64,000 bases of DNA from Datura wrightii (taxonomy: Eukaryota; Streptophyta; Magnoliopsida; Solanales; Solanaceae): positions 148,378,501 to 148,442,500 of the forward strand of contig JASDFA010000016.1 of NCBI GenBank assembly GCA_035772735.1, written 5' to 3'. The translations under genes and the position numbers were made by a program. This document shows, one piece after another, positions 47,643-58,970 of this stretch (the first letter of the stretch is position 1; each line of letters begins with the position of its first letter). The notes under the pieces were generated by a model that was not told the origin of the DNA, did not search any database, and saw only the letters and a list, made by a program, of their open reading frames with translations.

Positions 47643-49234
47643 TGATAATGTCCAAAATATACTCTTAAATCAAAGAATATACACGGGAATTGTATCAAAA
47701 CAAGTAACCCAATGAGTGCCGGGGACAAATCCCATGAGGACTAGAGAGTGATGAATTCAAGCGTATTGATATTAGCTTGCACCATACAGATTTAACACAA
47801 AAACAAGGAAAATGAGGGGAATAAACTTTGCAGAGAATTACAAAAATTTCTTTAGTGAACTCAAAGTAAAAGGATCAACTAAGTTGTTGACAATAGTGTA
47901 AAATACTAAAGGTGCGGTTTAGATGAAATACTAACTAGATCGGGATAGGCCAGGTCATCTTCATAAGTTCAATAAGTGTAAATAATCTCGGGAAATAGGT
48001 AGCCTCAGCTTCCCAGCCTATTGACTAACCCTAGATAGAGTTTTCTCAAACTTTAGCTACGATTTAGCGCACCCGAATTGATTTGGATCAACAACTTCAC
48101 TATTCCTAGCTATTAGCTGCTAATTAGGAAGGAGAAAGTAATTTCAACTATTACTAGTTTGATTTTATAATCTCTTATCCATACCCACTACTAGATTCCC
48201 TTCCAATACTAAATTATTCTCTCCCGAGCAACAATCAAGCAAGTATAGATAGACCCATATCATCATTAATGGATCTTTATTAACAGATTGAAAGGAATCT
48301 AATAGATTTATACTTAATTTAACATCATGAAGTTAACTCTAGTAATACCCAAGAAATTAAGTATTCATCATCACACACCTCTAGTTAATGATTTTAGCTA
48401 CCATAGTTAAGAAATTCAAAGACACAATCATCAATAGCATCAGTGAATTTAATAAGAAGAGTACATAAATCAAAAACACAATTATCCTTCAATACAACTG
48501 AAACTTAATAATATCAAAGAAGAAAAATAGTGCAGAGTATCTTCTACAAATTTCAATCAAAATCCCTTTCTCAGCTAAGAGATTGTCTTTAGCTAAAAGA
48601 GGAAATAATGATGTTATGTGTACTTGGCTTTTCTCTCTAACTCTATATCTTCTTCCCCTCTCTCTTTTCTCCTTTTTTGCATAGTACTTCTCTTACTATT
48701 TATACCCTAAAAAGCAAGGTGCTTTTCCTTCTTTTTTAGCAATGGACAATTATACCCTTAAAAGCATCGTTCTGAAACCGGCGAAGGTACCGGCGGTTCT
48801 CCGATGAAATCCGTGAACCACCGAATACTTGCTCTTCTTCTGCATTCATTTAGAGTGAACTTCGGTAGTTTACCTGGCATTTCGACGATGCCAATCCGTG
48901 AACCGCCGAACCTTCAATGCCAATTCTAGAATTTTCTGAGTGTCATTCGGCGACTGCACCAGCGTCTCGCCACTGGTGACTTGTGAACTCCTTGTAGCAT
49001 TCCTCCTTTGAGGGAGTGACCTTCAGCTTTTAAGCGGAGTTTGACCAGTTAACGCCTGGTTTTCGCTGCTTATACTCATTTCCTCCTTTTTACTTCGTTT
49101 TTGCTCTTTTCTTCAAACTTAGGAATCTGCACACAACAAAGTAGAAAGGGCATAAAATCCACATAATCAACTCGGGAACTAGCAAAAAACTCATGTTTTA
49201 GAGTCTAATGAGTTAGTAAATTACCAATTCATCA
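47643..49234 (-). repeat. B 3' LTR
   Basis: On minus, TGATGAATTGGTAATTTAC to GACATTATCA, 1.59 kb. It opens with a near-palindrome and has a word block at 48776-49070 with GAACCACCGAA and ACCGGCGGTTC. A TATA (GTATAAATAG, minus) lies near 48698-48707, followed by a leader. Confidence 0.85.
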
Positions 49235-49248
49235 AACCCCCAAAGTTG
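49235..49248 (-). other. B polypurine tract
   Basis: On minus, CAACTTTGGGGGTT directly before TGATGAATTGG. Confidence 0.7.
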
Positions 49249-51175
49249 AATCATTTCTTGTCCTCAAGTAATGCAATATTTCAGTATTGAGGAAAATGTA
49301 ACATTTCTTCACAATTAAACCTCGCCGATCACTTGAACTATGACAACCTAAAAATACTCACCATGCTTATCGAAAAGAGAAGAAAATACCCCAAAAGAAC
49401 AAAACAATGAAGATGTTTCAAGAAGGAAGCAACTTTCTATCAAGTGAATCTTTGAAAGGAGTCATTAATCGTACAAGGGCATTTTTCAATCAATTAACAC
49501 ACATAGCATTTCAAGTTATAACCACTGAAAATTCAAAGCTTTCCTTAGAGTTTGCACTCCTTGTTCTATGTCCATATGAACTCTAAATGCTCTTGCATCC
49601 CTAAAAGGAATGATGCCACTCACCAAACATAAGGATCCCTATTCTCTTGGCTCTTTGATCATTTGAATGCATATCAGGGATAAATTAGAATAGGCACTCA
49701 CACTCACTCTCCAAAAGATATCTTCATGCATACACTTGACCCATAGGCTTGCCCTTCATGTAGTTTGACACTAATGTAGAGTAGTTGCACCTAGAATCAT
49801 TTAGGACTTGCGGGCTATGATGTAGGCTTAGGTCAGGGTAGGATGAACATTTGGCTATAGTGACTAGATCCTCCCTAGTGTTTTTCATGACATGCCTTAC
49901 AACAATTATTCTCACTCAACCTCTTTTTCATTTCTCTTCTTGTTGTTGCCTTTTATTTCTTTAATACTCTCCCTTATAACCCCTCTTTTGTTTCCACCAC
50001 TAACCTTATTACCTCAAGAGGGAACACCAATTCACACAAATAGTCTTTTTTCTTATTCATCTTTTTACACCTTTGAAAAAAAGGTGATGTTTCCCTTCAC
50101 ACTATGATTCTTGTCTTTCCCTCTTTGTTTTGCATACCCCCAAACTTAGGCTCCTGCCTCATTTTCCACACTTTCTTTTCTCATTCCCTTCTTCTTAGGC
50201 CTTGAGCCTTACTTTAGAGCTTATTTTGTCATTAGCATTTAGGGATAATGGGGGCCAAAAGAGGTATTAAGAATGGTGTTTAGGCTTGTAATGTGGTTAC
50301 CAAGGAAATGTTTTAAGGCTCAAAAATTGCTAATAAGGATTAGTGATGATGGAGGGCATATGGTTGAAGTGGCTAGACAACTGAGGGCCTAAACTCATTT
50401 TCTTGGTGCCACTACATATAGGATTTCACCTTGAATCACATTTAGGGAAAGTTCTAGACAAGATGTAATGCACAAGATTCACAAAAATATCCTCGCGACA
50501 CAAAGCATCACCCCTAAAGGGTCTACAAGAGTCATTTTCCCTAACAAAACATCACATTAGGACATCAAACAAGCAAACTTAATAAGTCAAGCAGGAAATT
50601 TACAATGTACAATCAAGATTATATTCTATGGTGTCCACATTTTCTCATTATCTTCATCTTCATGCTCTTGTTTTCACATTCTCATTTCATCACAAGAAAA
50701 ATTTTAGTCGGTGCCTCTTAAAACAACTTCACAACAAACTCAAAATGACATGACATTTCCCTTAAGAATGTCGCCACTCAATCCATCATCGAGAAAGCCA
50801 ACCCGGTTCGATAACAAAAATAACTAAAATAAAAGAATGCTCCTTGGAAAAGAAATGTGGTATAAATAAAACACTCGAAATTTTAATTTCTTCACTGCTC
50901 TATTTACAATGGCAAGAATAAAACACATTTTTTGGGGTCATCTCATTCAAAAAAAAAAATCCCAAAATATGATAATCAAAACCAAAGACCCATTTAGTCA
51001 CTAATTACCCTTCACAAAAAGACACAAACCAATTCATTCATTCATAGAGCAAAACATGCCCGACAAAGGCAATCATCAATCACAACAGCCTGAAAAAGGC
51101 TAAACTTACTCAAACTCAAAATAAAAAACATCAAGAATTTTTTTAAGAAACAAATCTCCCCTGTCAACAACACTC
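49249..51175 (-). other. B conserved 3' noncoding segment
   Basis: 1.9 kb without a gene. On minus it has the stem-loop block (50800-50754), GTCTAGAACTTTCCC with GTGATTCAAGGTG (about 50460-50430), GAGCCTTAAAAC to CACATTACAAGCC (about 50320-50285), and CAAGTCCTAAATGATT to GGGCAAGCCTATGG (about 49815-49745). Order and spacing match C and D. Short open frames in it are chance. Confidence 0.6.
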
Positions 51176-51197
51176 ATCCCTCCCCCCACTTAAAATC
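51176..51197 (-). other. B internal polypurine-like tract
   Basis: On minus, TTTTAAGTGGGGGGAGGGA, 70 bases after the ORF stop and after GAGGGACAATGTATGA. Matches the positions in C and D. Confidence 0.6.
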
Positions 51198-51266
51198 ATA
51201 CATTGTCCCTCATGTAAATATGCAAAAAGCACAAGGGGAGAAGGGACAAGGAAATCCCTGAACGGG

Positions 51267-52580
51267 TTATTCCTCTTCATCATCAGCCTCAGTGTCACCA
51301 CCATCACCTCCGTTGGCATCACTAAGCCTAGAAAAATCGTCGCCCAGCCCTTCAAAAAAGTCATCCATTGGCCCCCAAGTTGAAGACGGATCAGCCATTG
51401 CAGCATCCAAAGCACTCATGTCAGGAACTTCGACTGAAGTCCGACTTTTCCACTCCTGCACCTCATTTCAGAGGGACGTGACTACCCCTTCTACTGCATC
51501 CACCCTCTTACAGAAAGTAGCAACATTCTCGTACAATGATTTGAGCTCTTTATTGATTGGCAATGAGTGTTTGGAGACTCTTAGCAAAACGTTGAAGCTG
51601 GCTTTTGTGTGATTTTGTCATCTCTACAAGTTAGGGAGACCACTTGACTAAGAAGATTGGGGAGGTGGAGAAACTCTTTGTTGGGGCATGTCACCCGATG
51701 CTTGGCCTGACATGTCAGGCTAGGGTGATATCACTCCTAGAGCATAGGAAGGAGTCTTCTCCAAAAATAGAGGCACTCCGGCTGTAGAAAAAAGTTGGTA
51801 GATCAAAACAGCATATGGCATTGAAGTGCTGGACCGCCAAGCCTTCTTCTTCATCTGTTGAGCTACAATTTACCAAAGTTTATGGGGACCCCAGACATAA
51901 TGCAAGCAATCAAGATGGCTGCCTCTATAGTGACCCGCTACTCATTTTTGGATGGGATGATGCCAGAACAAACAAAGTCCAACCATAGCTTGGCCTCGAA
52001 CTTCAAATTGTGGCAAGAGATTTTGCCACCCATGGAGGCCCAAAGGGGAGTATTAGCAGCAATAATGCGAGCCACCCACTCATACTGGTCCTTCATATTT
52101 TCCACCAGTGCATTGTACTCCATGGCAGAGTCTATTTCATCTTACCAAAATAGATAATTTATAGTACCCGGGGTGATATCAACTTCCACCCCACGAATCA
52201 TCACCGAAGGCAAACAGGGAAACTCATGCACTTTATCCCAATGTTGCATGCTATCTTGGAGGGCCTGATAGGAGGCATAGAATTCTATGACAAGGCTGGG
52301 GTAGTATGGGGCAAAGGGTTGGCAAATGCATGTCATTGCCGGTGGGGAATTGCTCGGTGATATTGGGGAAATCACCTTTCAACCCAGCCAAGTCAAACCT
52401 CTTATCCACCATGATAGAGCATCCCTGGAAGATGACATAATGTTCCATATTATTAGGAACACAGAGAATGATGGCTTCCTTCGTGTTGGCTCTTGGAAGA
52501 GTAGCCTTTGCTTTGCCTTTACCCTTGCTAGCAGATGAGGCAGGGGCCTTTCCTTTGCCGGTGTACCTGGAGGATGACAT
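51267..52580 (-). pseudogene. B TP32 ORF
   Basis: Start at 52580 (MSSSRYTGKGKAPASSASKG), 11 bases after a predicted splice acceptor. The N-terminus is Ser/Lys/Gly-rich. After a frameshift near 52350 the conserved core follows: LVIEFYASYQAL, VMIRGVEVDITPGTINYLFW, a TAG, then EWVARIIAANTPLWASMG, LKFEAKLWLDFVCSGIIP, another TAG, then TIEAAILIACIMSGVPINFG. The middle is broken. The end (51461-51267) is acidic: DDFFEGLGDDFSRL, ending DTEADDEEE. Architecture equals C: basic start, core, acidic end. Function unknown. Confidence 0.75.
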
Positions 52581-52591
52581 GATTTGTGTTT

Positions 52592-53275
52592 CTAAAAGAG
52601 GTATGTTAGTGACAAGAAGTTGAAGTAGAATTTACAAAAAAAAAGAAACAAGTCTAAAGAAGAACTGAGACGCAAAGAAAAATCAAACAATCAGTCAAAA
52701 AGCAGGTGGTACCGGCAGACAACCGGTGGTTCGCAGAAGACAATTTGCGAGACGCCGATACTTAATAGAGCACTGGGTAAATCAAGCCATTTTCGGTGGT
52801 TCAAGCAGCGTTTTGCTAGTCACGTTTCGCGAACCACCGAAGTAGCGCTGGATTCACTCAGTAGCCATGACCAATTTCAGAGTGAACCAGCGCCCCAATG
52901 GGCATTTCGTCGACTTTGGCCGGTGAATTGTCGGCGCCTATTGTCCCCAATTACAACTCAATACTAACAAACACCCATTAGCACACATTCACAACAAACA
53001 TAATACCAATAACTATACCCCATTCACAAACATATTTATATTGTTTAGCCATTAAGATTGGTGTCACCCAGTCTATCATTGGGCAAAATGTTATGCTAGA
53101 TGTAAATGGGTTACTCAGACTTCACCCTTTTCATAATTTCATCACACAAATACATATCCACCCCATTTACAAGTATAACACATTCAATATTTCAACAACG
53201 AATAGAAGTGAAGTATTACTCCTACAAAATTAGATACCTATGCTAAATTTGAAACAGGGGCAAGAGAAATGATAC
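52592..53275 (-). other. Predicted intron in the leader of B TP32
   Basis: On minus, donor ATTCG|GTATCATTTC (weaker than A's CAG|GTAAGT but in the matching place) and acceptor ACTAACATACCTCTTTTAG at 52592, with CTAAC about 14 bases before AG as in A. It holds the GGGTGAAGTCTGAGTAACCC block shared with D and a word block at 52690-52960 (GAACCACCGAA at 52831, TTCGCGAA at 52826). Confidence 0.5.
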
Positions 53276-53408
53276 CGAATTGGAAGAACACTTGCACACT
53301 CTATTAATCTTAAAAAGTAAAAATAGCTCACAATTTCAATGGCACCTTCAGATGAGTATAGAGTAAATAGTATGAGTGAAGTGATTTTGATGGTGAAATA
53401 TGGATGGG

Positions 53409-53416
53409 TATTTATA
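53409..53416 (-). promoter_or_regulatory. Predicted internal TATA box for B TP32
   Basis: On minus, CTCTCCACCTATAAATACCC, about 140 bases before the predicted donor. Word-block copies at 53700-53960 (GGCGATTCACGAA, CTGGCGGCCCACGAA) lie upstream, as in the LTR. Confidence 0.5.
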
Positions 53417-54118
53417 GGTGGAGAGTGGGAATGTGATAGGTTGAGGGGAAGGTGGGGAGTTTAATGTGGGTGTGTCGGTGGAAAGTTGGAAGATGAAAAG
53501 ATGGAAAAAGAAAAATGGAAGAATATAGGGTATTGGGGGTGTTGGGTAATGGAAAGAAAAAAATGGAAAGAAAAATGTTGGCTAAAAAGGGAGCTATGGG
53601 AATATTTCCAGAATAGGGTGGCTGGGTAGGTATTTGGGATTTTATGGGCCAGTCTTTTTAAATTTCTCTTTTTTACTTAGTACGAGCCCCAACCAACACT
53701 ACACTAGCGATTCGCTGATTCCCTTTTGAGGTTCTCCAATGTGCCTTACCTCACCTTGTATTGTGCCCAGTGTTTTGGTTTCAGCCGGCGATGTACCGGC
53801 GATTCACGAATTGCATTTGCATTGCATCGGTCATCTGCCAAATCTGTGGTTAAGCTTCATGTTTTCTGCTTCAGGACGACGATACACTGGCGGCCCACGA
53901 ATCTGGTTCGATGATTTGCTGGTGGCCCGCCAGTTCTTCAGTTCGAACCTCAGCTTTCTGCTTTGATCTCCCTTGTCCGATGATCCATGTTTCTGGATTG
54001 GTGATTTTTTCCGGTCTCTCACTGGTTCTTTCTTCCTAATTTGCTTCTTACTTTGCTTCTCATATCTCAGTTCCTACACAAACAAAAACAACAAAAACAT
54101 TAAATAACTTAATAAACA

Positions 54119-54137
54119 CTTGGGTTGCCTCCCAAGA
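54119..54137 (-). other. Hairpin block after B protease
   Basis: CTTGGGAGGCAACCCAAG, identical to A's copy near 6010, 130 bases after the protease end. Confidence 0.65.
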
Positions 54138-54265
54138 AGCTCTTTATTTATCATCGCGACATGATGTAGTCTTTTTTCAATTCTTCATTTCTGATGGGTT
54201 ATCATCCGCTTCCGTCTCCCTCAGCTTCCATCCCTTACCCTCATCATCATTTTGTAGTACTACAA

Positions 54266-55228
54266 TCACCTTGCATTCGGTGGGGTTCCAGCTGACGTAC
54301 ATACATTGAAGGTGACTTCCTCACTACCAACCCAAAATTTAAACTCCCTAAGCTCTACATCTACCACTTCTCTCCCGGTAGCTGACAAGGGTCTTCCCGA
54401 AATAATGGAAACTTCCGCATCCGTATCACAATCCAGAATAACAAAATTAGCTCGGAGAATGAACTTTTCCACTTGCACTAGTAGATCTTCTATCACCCCT
54501 ACAGGTCTTTTGATTGACCTGTCTGCCATTAGTATCAGCATCAATGTTAGTTTCGTGCTTCCGAGGCCTAATTTCTTAAAAATGAGCAGGGGCATCAGAT
54601 TTATACTTGCATCGAGATCACATAGGGCTTTCTTAAACACACAAATCCGAATCATGCATGGAATTATAAAAGCTCTGGGATCTTCCCTTTTTTGGGCAAG
54701 GTTTGTCATTATTACCGCACTACAATGGTGCATTTTCTCTTCATTTCCAGCATCAACCAACTTTTTCTTTTTCAACAAATCCTTCATAAACTTTGCATAA
54801 CCGGGCATTTGGATCAAAGTGTCCACTAATGGTATGTTTATGGACAACTTGCTAAACATATCAACAAACTTCTTAAACTGATCCTCCTTTTTCTTGGTAA
54901 GCCGTTGTGGATACGGTGGTAGGATTCTTGATTCAACCCTATCATCAACCGGGGCCTTCATGCCCGCCTCTTCAACATCAAATTGAATGTGGATCTCATC
55001 ATCCTTTTCCTCTATTTCTTCCTCAACGTTTTCTTCATTCTCCAGAGTCATTGGCATTTTATCAACCTCATCTTTATGAACTACTTTCAAGTTCTCCATA
55101 TCACTAGGCTTTCCCGGGGCATCTCCAATCCTACTTCTAGTGACAATAGCCATACATTGACCATCTCTCTTCGGATTAGGCATTGTGTCACTAGGCAATG
55201 TTCCCTTCATTCTAGGGTTCATTTGGGC
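54266..55228 (-). pseudogene. B gag C-terminus and retropepsin
   Basis: A 318-codon open frame (54266-55222), directly after a TAG at the end of the upstream frame. It starts MNPRMKGTLPSDTMPNPKRD, has an acidic linker (NEENVEEEIEEKDDE) and then protease: PLVDTLIQMPGYAKFMKDLL, DPRAFIIPCM, ALCDLDASINLMPLLIF, KRPVGVIEDLLVQV, FVILDCDTDAEVSIISGRP, ATGREVVDV. The active site reads DLDAS where A has LGAS, so the Gly appears changed to Asp. It ends without RT. Confidence 0.8.
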
Positions 55229-56568
55229 TTATAGGTGATTCATTTGAGCTTCCAAATGCTTGATGGATGCTGAGTGTGAACTCACTGTTTGAGCTAGGTT
55301 AGACACCTCCCCTCTTAATTCTTTCACCCTACTTTCAGTTGACTCCATGTTTTTTAAAACTCTTGAGAGCATTTCTCCGACTTTTGAGCTACCCGCATCA
55401 CTTACTCCTGGCTGGTTTTGAGGATTTCTAACCTTAGGAGGTGGAATGTATGGATTTGTACTTCGATTGTAACGGTCACCTTCTTGGTTTGGATCTTTAT
55501 TGCTCCACCTCTCATTCCTTTCAGGCCATCCTTGTTGTTCATGATTTCTCCACCCTAGGTTATCATCCCTTGGGCTCCATGAGCCTTGGTTTGCTCCTTG
55601 GAAGCTAGTTCGAGGCCCTCCCATTTGGTTACCCATATATTGGCATTCTTCATCATATCTTGGTGGTGAAGGCTCTCTTTTATATTACAGGGGACCTTGC
55701 ATTCCCACAACATTTACCACCTTCAGACCTACTCCCATCACATGCTTGGTCATTAATTCTACTTGTGTCATCATCTTGGCAAGAGTCTCATCCTGCTCAT
55801 CATCCCTTTTTTGCAACTCCACCGCCAATGCACTTGAGCTGATCTCATAAGTAGACACACTTGTCTCCCTTGTGTGCCAAGCCTTGTTGTTTTTGTCATT
55901 CGGTCAAGGAGAGCTTTGGCTAACCCATATGTTTGGTCCATAATTGACCCCCCAGCTAGGCTATTGGAAATGGATTTGTTGATTGAATCAAGGGCCCTAT
56001 AGAAGCTTTGGAGAAGTACTCCATCCGGTAACCCATGATTTGGGCAAAGAGCAACCTTCTTTTTAAACCTTAACCATGCCTTATGCAAAGGCTCTCCTTG
56101 TTCTTGTAGGAAGTTTGTAATATCATCCCTCAGTTGTAACATCTTTGATGGAGGGAAAAACTGATCTAGGAAAGCCTCAGTTAACTCTTGCCACGAAGTA
56201 ATACACCCCGGAGGAAGTTCCTCCAGACACATTGTTGCTTCCCCCGTCAATGAGAAAGGGAAGAGTCTCAACTTGATTGAATCTTGACTAATGTTTGTGA
56301 TGTTGAAGGGCTGGCAAATTTCCAAGAAATTCCTCAGCCAATTTGCTTCTTCGCTTGGTTTGCCGCCAAAAAGCCCTTTCATATGCAATAAGTGCAACAT
56401 GGTGCTAGTAACATGGAACACCGCATTCCCTATTGTCGGTGGTAGGCGAATGGCTCCTGCAACATCTGGCATCACCGAATTATCTTCTTTAAGTTCCATG
56501 TTCCCCTCCACTGAGCTATCTCCTACTTGGGAGTGATGGCTCATGAGGTGGTGAGATCCTAACAACAC
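55229..56568 (-). pseudogene. B gag
   Basis: Open from 56568 to 55771 (265 codons): NAVFHVTSTMLHLLHMKGLF, KLRLFPFSLTGEATMCLEEL, the Retrotrans_gag core SWQELTEAFLDQFFPPSK, WLRFKKKVALCPNHGLPD and LLQSFYRALDSINKSISNSL. A frameshift near 55885 and a stop near 55677 follow, then an open 135-codon frame with a Gly/Asn/Trp-rich linker and a coiled-coil-like stretch (MESTESRVKELRGEVSNLAQ). It is the clearest gag of the group and Athila-like. Confidence 0.85.
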
Positions 56569-56644
56569 AGCAGTAAATCAAATCAAGTAGCTACAATGCA
56601 CACTAATTCAATTTAACAATCAATCACTAGATTATCAAGCGCTA

Positions 56645-56664
56645 TTCCCTGGCAATGGCGCCAT
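56645..56664 (-). other. B primer binding site (tRNA-Asp type)
   Basis: On minus, TGGCGCCATTGCCAGGGAA, two G-to-A changes from TGGCGCCGTTGCCGGGGA, both at CpG sites. Confidence 0.8.
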
Positions 56665-56667
56665 TTT

Positions 56668-58277
56668 TTATAATGTCCAAAATATAATCTTAAATCAAAG
56701 AATATACAATGTCATTGTATCAAAACAAGTAACCCGATGAATGTTGGGGTAAAATCCCACAAGGACTAGAGAGTGATGAATTCAAGCGTCGATTGAGAAA
56801 TTGATATTTGCTTGTACCATATAGATTTAACACAAAAACAAGGAAAATGGGGGGAATAAACTTTTCAGAGAATTACTCAAATTTCTTTAGTGAACTCAAA
56901 GTAAAAAGATCGGCTTAGTTGTTGACAATAGTGTGAAATACTAGAGTTGTGGTGTGGATGAAATACTAACTGGATCTGGATAGGCCTGGTCATCTTCATA
57001 AGTTCAATAAGTGTATATAATCTTGGGAAATAGGTCGCCTCAGCTTCCTAGCCCATTGACTACCCCTAGCTAGAGTTTTCTCAAACTCTAGCTGCGATTT
57101 AGCGCACCCGAATTGATTTGGATCAACAACTTCACTATTCCTAGCTATTAGCTGCTAATTAGGAAGGAGAAAGTAATTTAAGCTATTACTAGCTTAATTT
57201 TACAATCTCTTATCCATACCCACTACTAGATTCCCTTTCAATACTTAATTATTCTCTCCCGAGCAACAATTAAGCAAGTATAGATAGACCCATATCATCA
57301 TCAATGGATCTTCATTCATTAATAGAATGAAAGGAATCCAATAGATTTACACTTAATTGAACATCATGAAGTTAACTCTAGCAATAACCAATCCAATTAA
57401 GTATTCGTCATCACACATCTCTAATTAATGATTTTAGCTACTCATAGTTAAGAAATTCAAAAGCACAATCATTAATACCATCAGTGAATTTAATAAGAAG
57501 TGTAGATAAATCAAAAACACAATTATCCTTCACTACAACTGAAAATTAATAATATCAAAGAAGAAAATAGAGTAGAGTTTCTTTTACAAATTTCAATCAA
57601 AATCCTTTTCACAGCTAAGAGATTATCTTCAGCTAAAAAAAGGAAATAATGATGTGATGTGTACTTGGCTTTTCTTTCTAACTCTATATCTTCTTCCCCT
57701 CTCTCTGTTCTCCTTTTTGCAGAGTACTTCTCTCTCTATTTATACCTTGAAAAAATTAGGGTACTTTTCCTTCCTTTTTCAGCAATGGACAATTATACCC
57801 TTAAAGGCATCATTCTGAAACTGGCGAAGGTACCGGCGGTTCGCCGATGAAATTCGTGAACCGCCGGATACTTGCTCTTCTTCTGCATTCAATTAGAGTG
57901 AACTTCAACCGTTCACCCAGAGTTTCGCGGATGCCAATTCGTGAACCACTGGAACTTCAATGCCAATTCAAGAATTTTCTGAGTGTCATTCGATGACTGC
58001 ACCTGTGTCTCGTCACTGGTGACTCATGAACCGCCAGTAGCATTCCTCCCTTGAGGCAGTGACCTTCATCTTTTAACTGGCGTTTCGCTGATTAACACCT
58101 GCGATTCGCTGCTTATACTCATTTCCTCCTTTTTACTCTGTTTTTGTTGTTTTCTTCAAACTTAGGCATCTACACACAACAAAAGCAAAAAGGAATGAAA
58201 TCCACATAATCAACTCGGGAACTAGCCAAAAACTCATGTTTTAAAGTCTAATGAGTTGGTAAATTACCAATTCATCA
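56668..58277 (-). repeat. B 5' LTR
   Basis: 1.61 kb, matches the 3' LTR throughout by eye with scattered differences. The start palindrome reads TGATGAATTGGTAATTTACC on minus. Word block 57824-58105; TATA (GTATAAATAGAG, minus) near 57738-57747. The open frame at 57659-57850 is chance. Confidence 0.85.
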
Positions 58278-58970
58278 CTCTCCATTTTATTTCCTACCAT
58301 TTTTCAATTCACATCACCTTATCTTCAAGACCTGACCTTTGAAGAACCCCAAAAATCCCCTACATGAATGGGGAATGACTATATTATGAAAATATGCATG
58401 AAAAAACAGTGTGATTTACAAATAAAGATTAATCCATCTAGGTAAGTAGGTTTTCCTTTGAACTTTTCGTAGTGAGAATACATCGAGTATACTTGGTCAA
58501 TCGGTGGATGTGATATCCTTGAACCATCAAGCTTTGATATATACCTAGACAACATATGTTACACAATAATCCTTAAATATTTTTGGTTCTCATTATTGTT
58601 TTCGTTTCAGTCATGAATACCGCCTGATTTCATGAGTGCGTAGAGAACTGTCCTTACTCTAATTCTCCTTGAAGAAGCATATATTTCACACTCACATAGG
58701 TGATTCCTAAATGTGTAACCCGTAGACACATTGTGTGATCATTTCATGTCAAACTTAGAAACCATGAAAAAGCCACAATATTTCATCCTTGTTTCTGAAC
58801 GTTGTCTTATCATGAGAATGAATTGAGTTTTATCAATAATGTTGAACTGTCATTCATAACTTTGTTTGATCTCCTTGAACCTAGATCTTGGGATCTCCGC
58901 TCAGCTACATAGAGTTACCATTATGATGATTTTGTTTCGGTCATAATCCCATTCCCTTTGATGATTTATC
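58278..58970 (-). other. Ty1/copia 3' noncoding and LTR part
   Basis: Lies between the copia pol end and element B. It carries no gene. The LTR boundary was not found. Confidence 0.4.

Larger units (their letters stand above)
47643..58277 (-). mobile_element. Element B: best-preserved pol-less TP32 retrotransposon
   Basis: In minus order: 5' LTR (58277-56668), tRNA-Asp-type primer site, gag, protease, 1.7-kb spacer with predicted promoter and intron, TP32 ORF, 1.9-kb noncoding segment, polypurine tract, 3' LTR (49234-47643). The flanks CTCGC (47638-47642) and CTCTC (58278-58282) look like a target duplication with one change. It is 10.6 kb and has no RT, RNase H or integrase. Confidence 0.85.

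Noticed and set aside
54306..54800. 164-codon open frame on plus
   Set aside because: Mirror of the B protease frame on minus, which has clear motifs.
58278..58970. Host gene promoter or exon
   Set aside because: Copia pol text lies directly upstream in the right order; better read as its 3' noncoding part.
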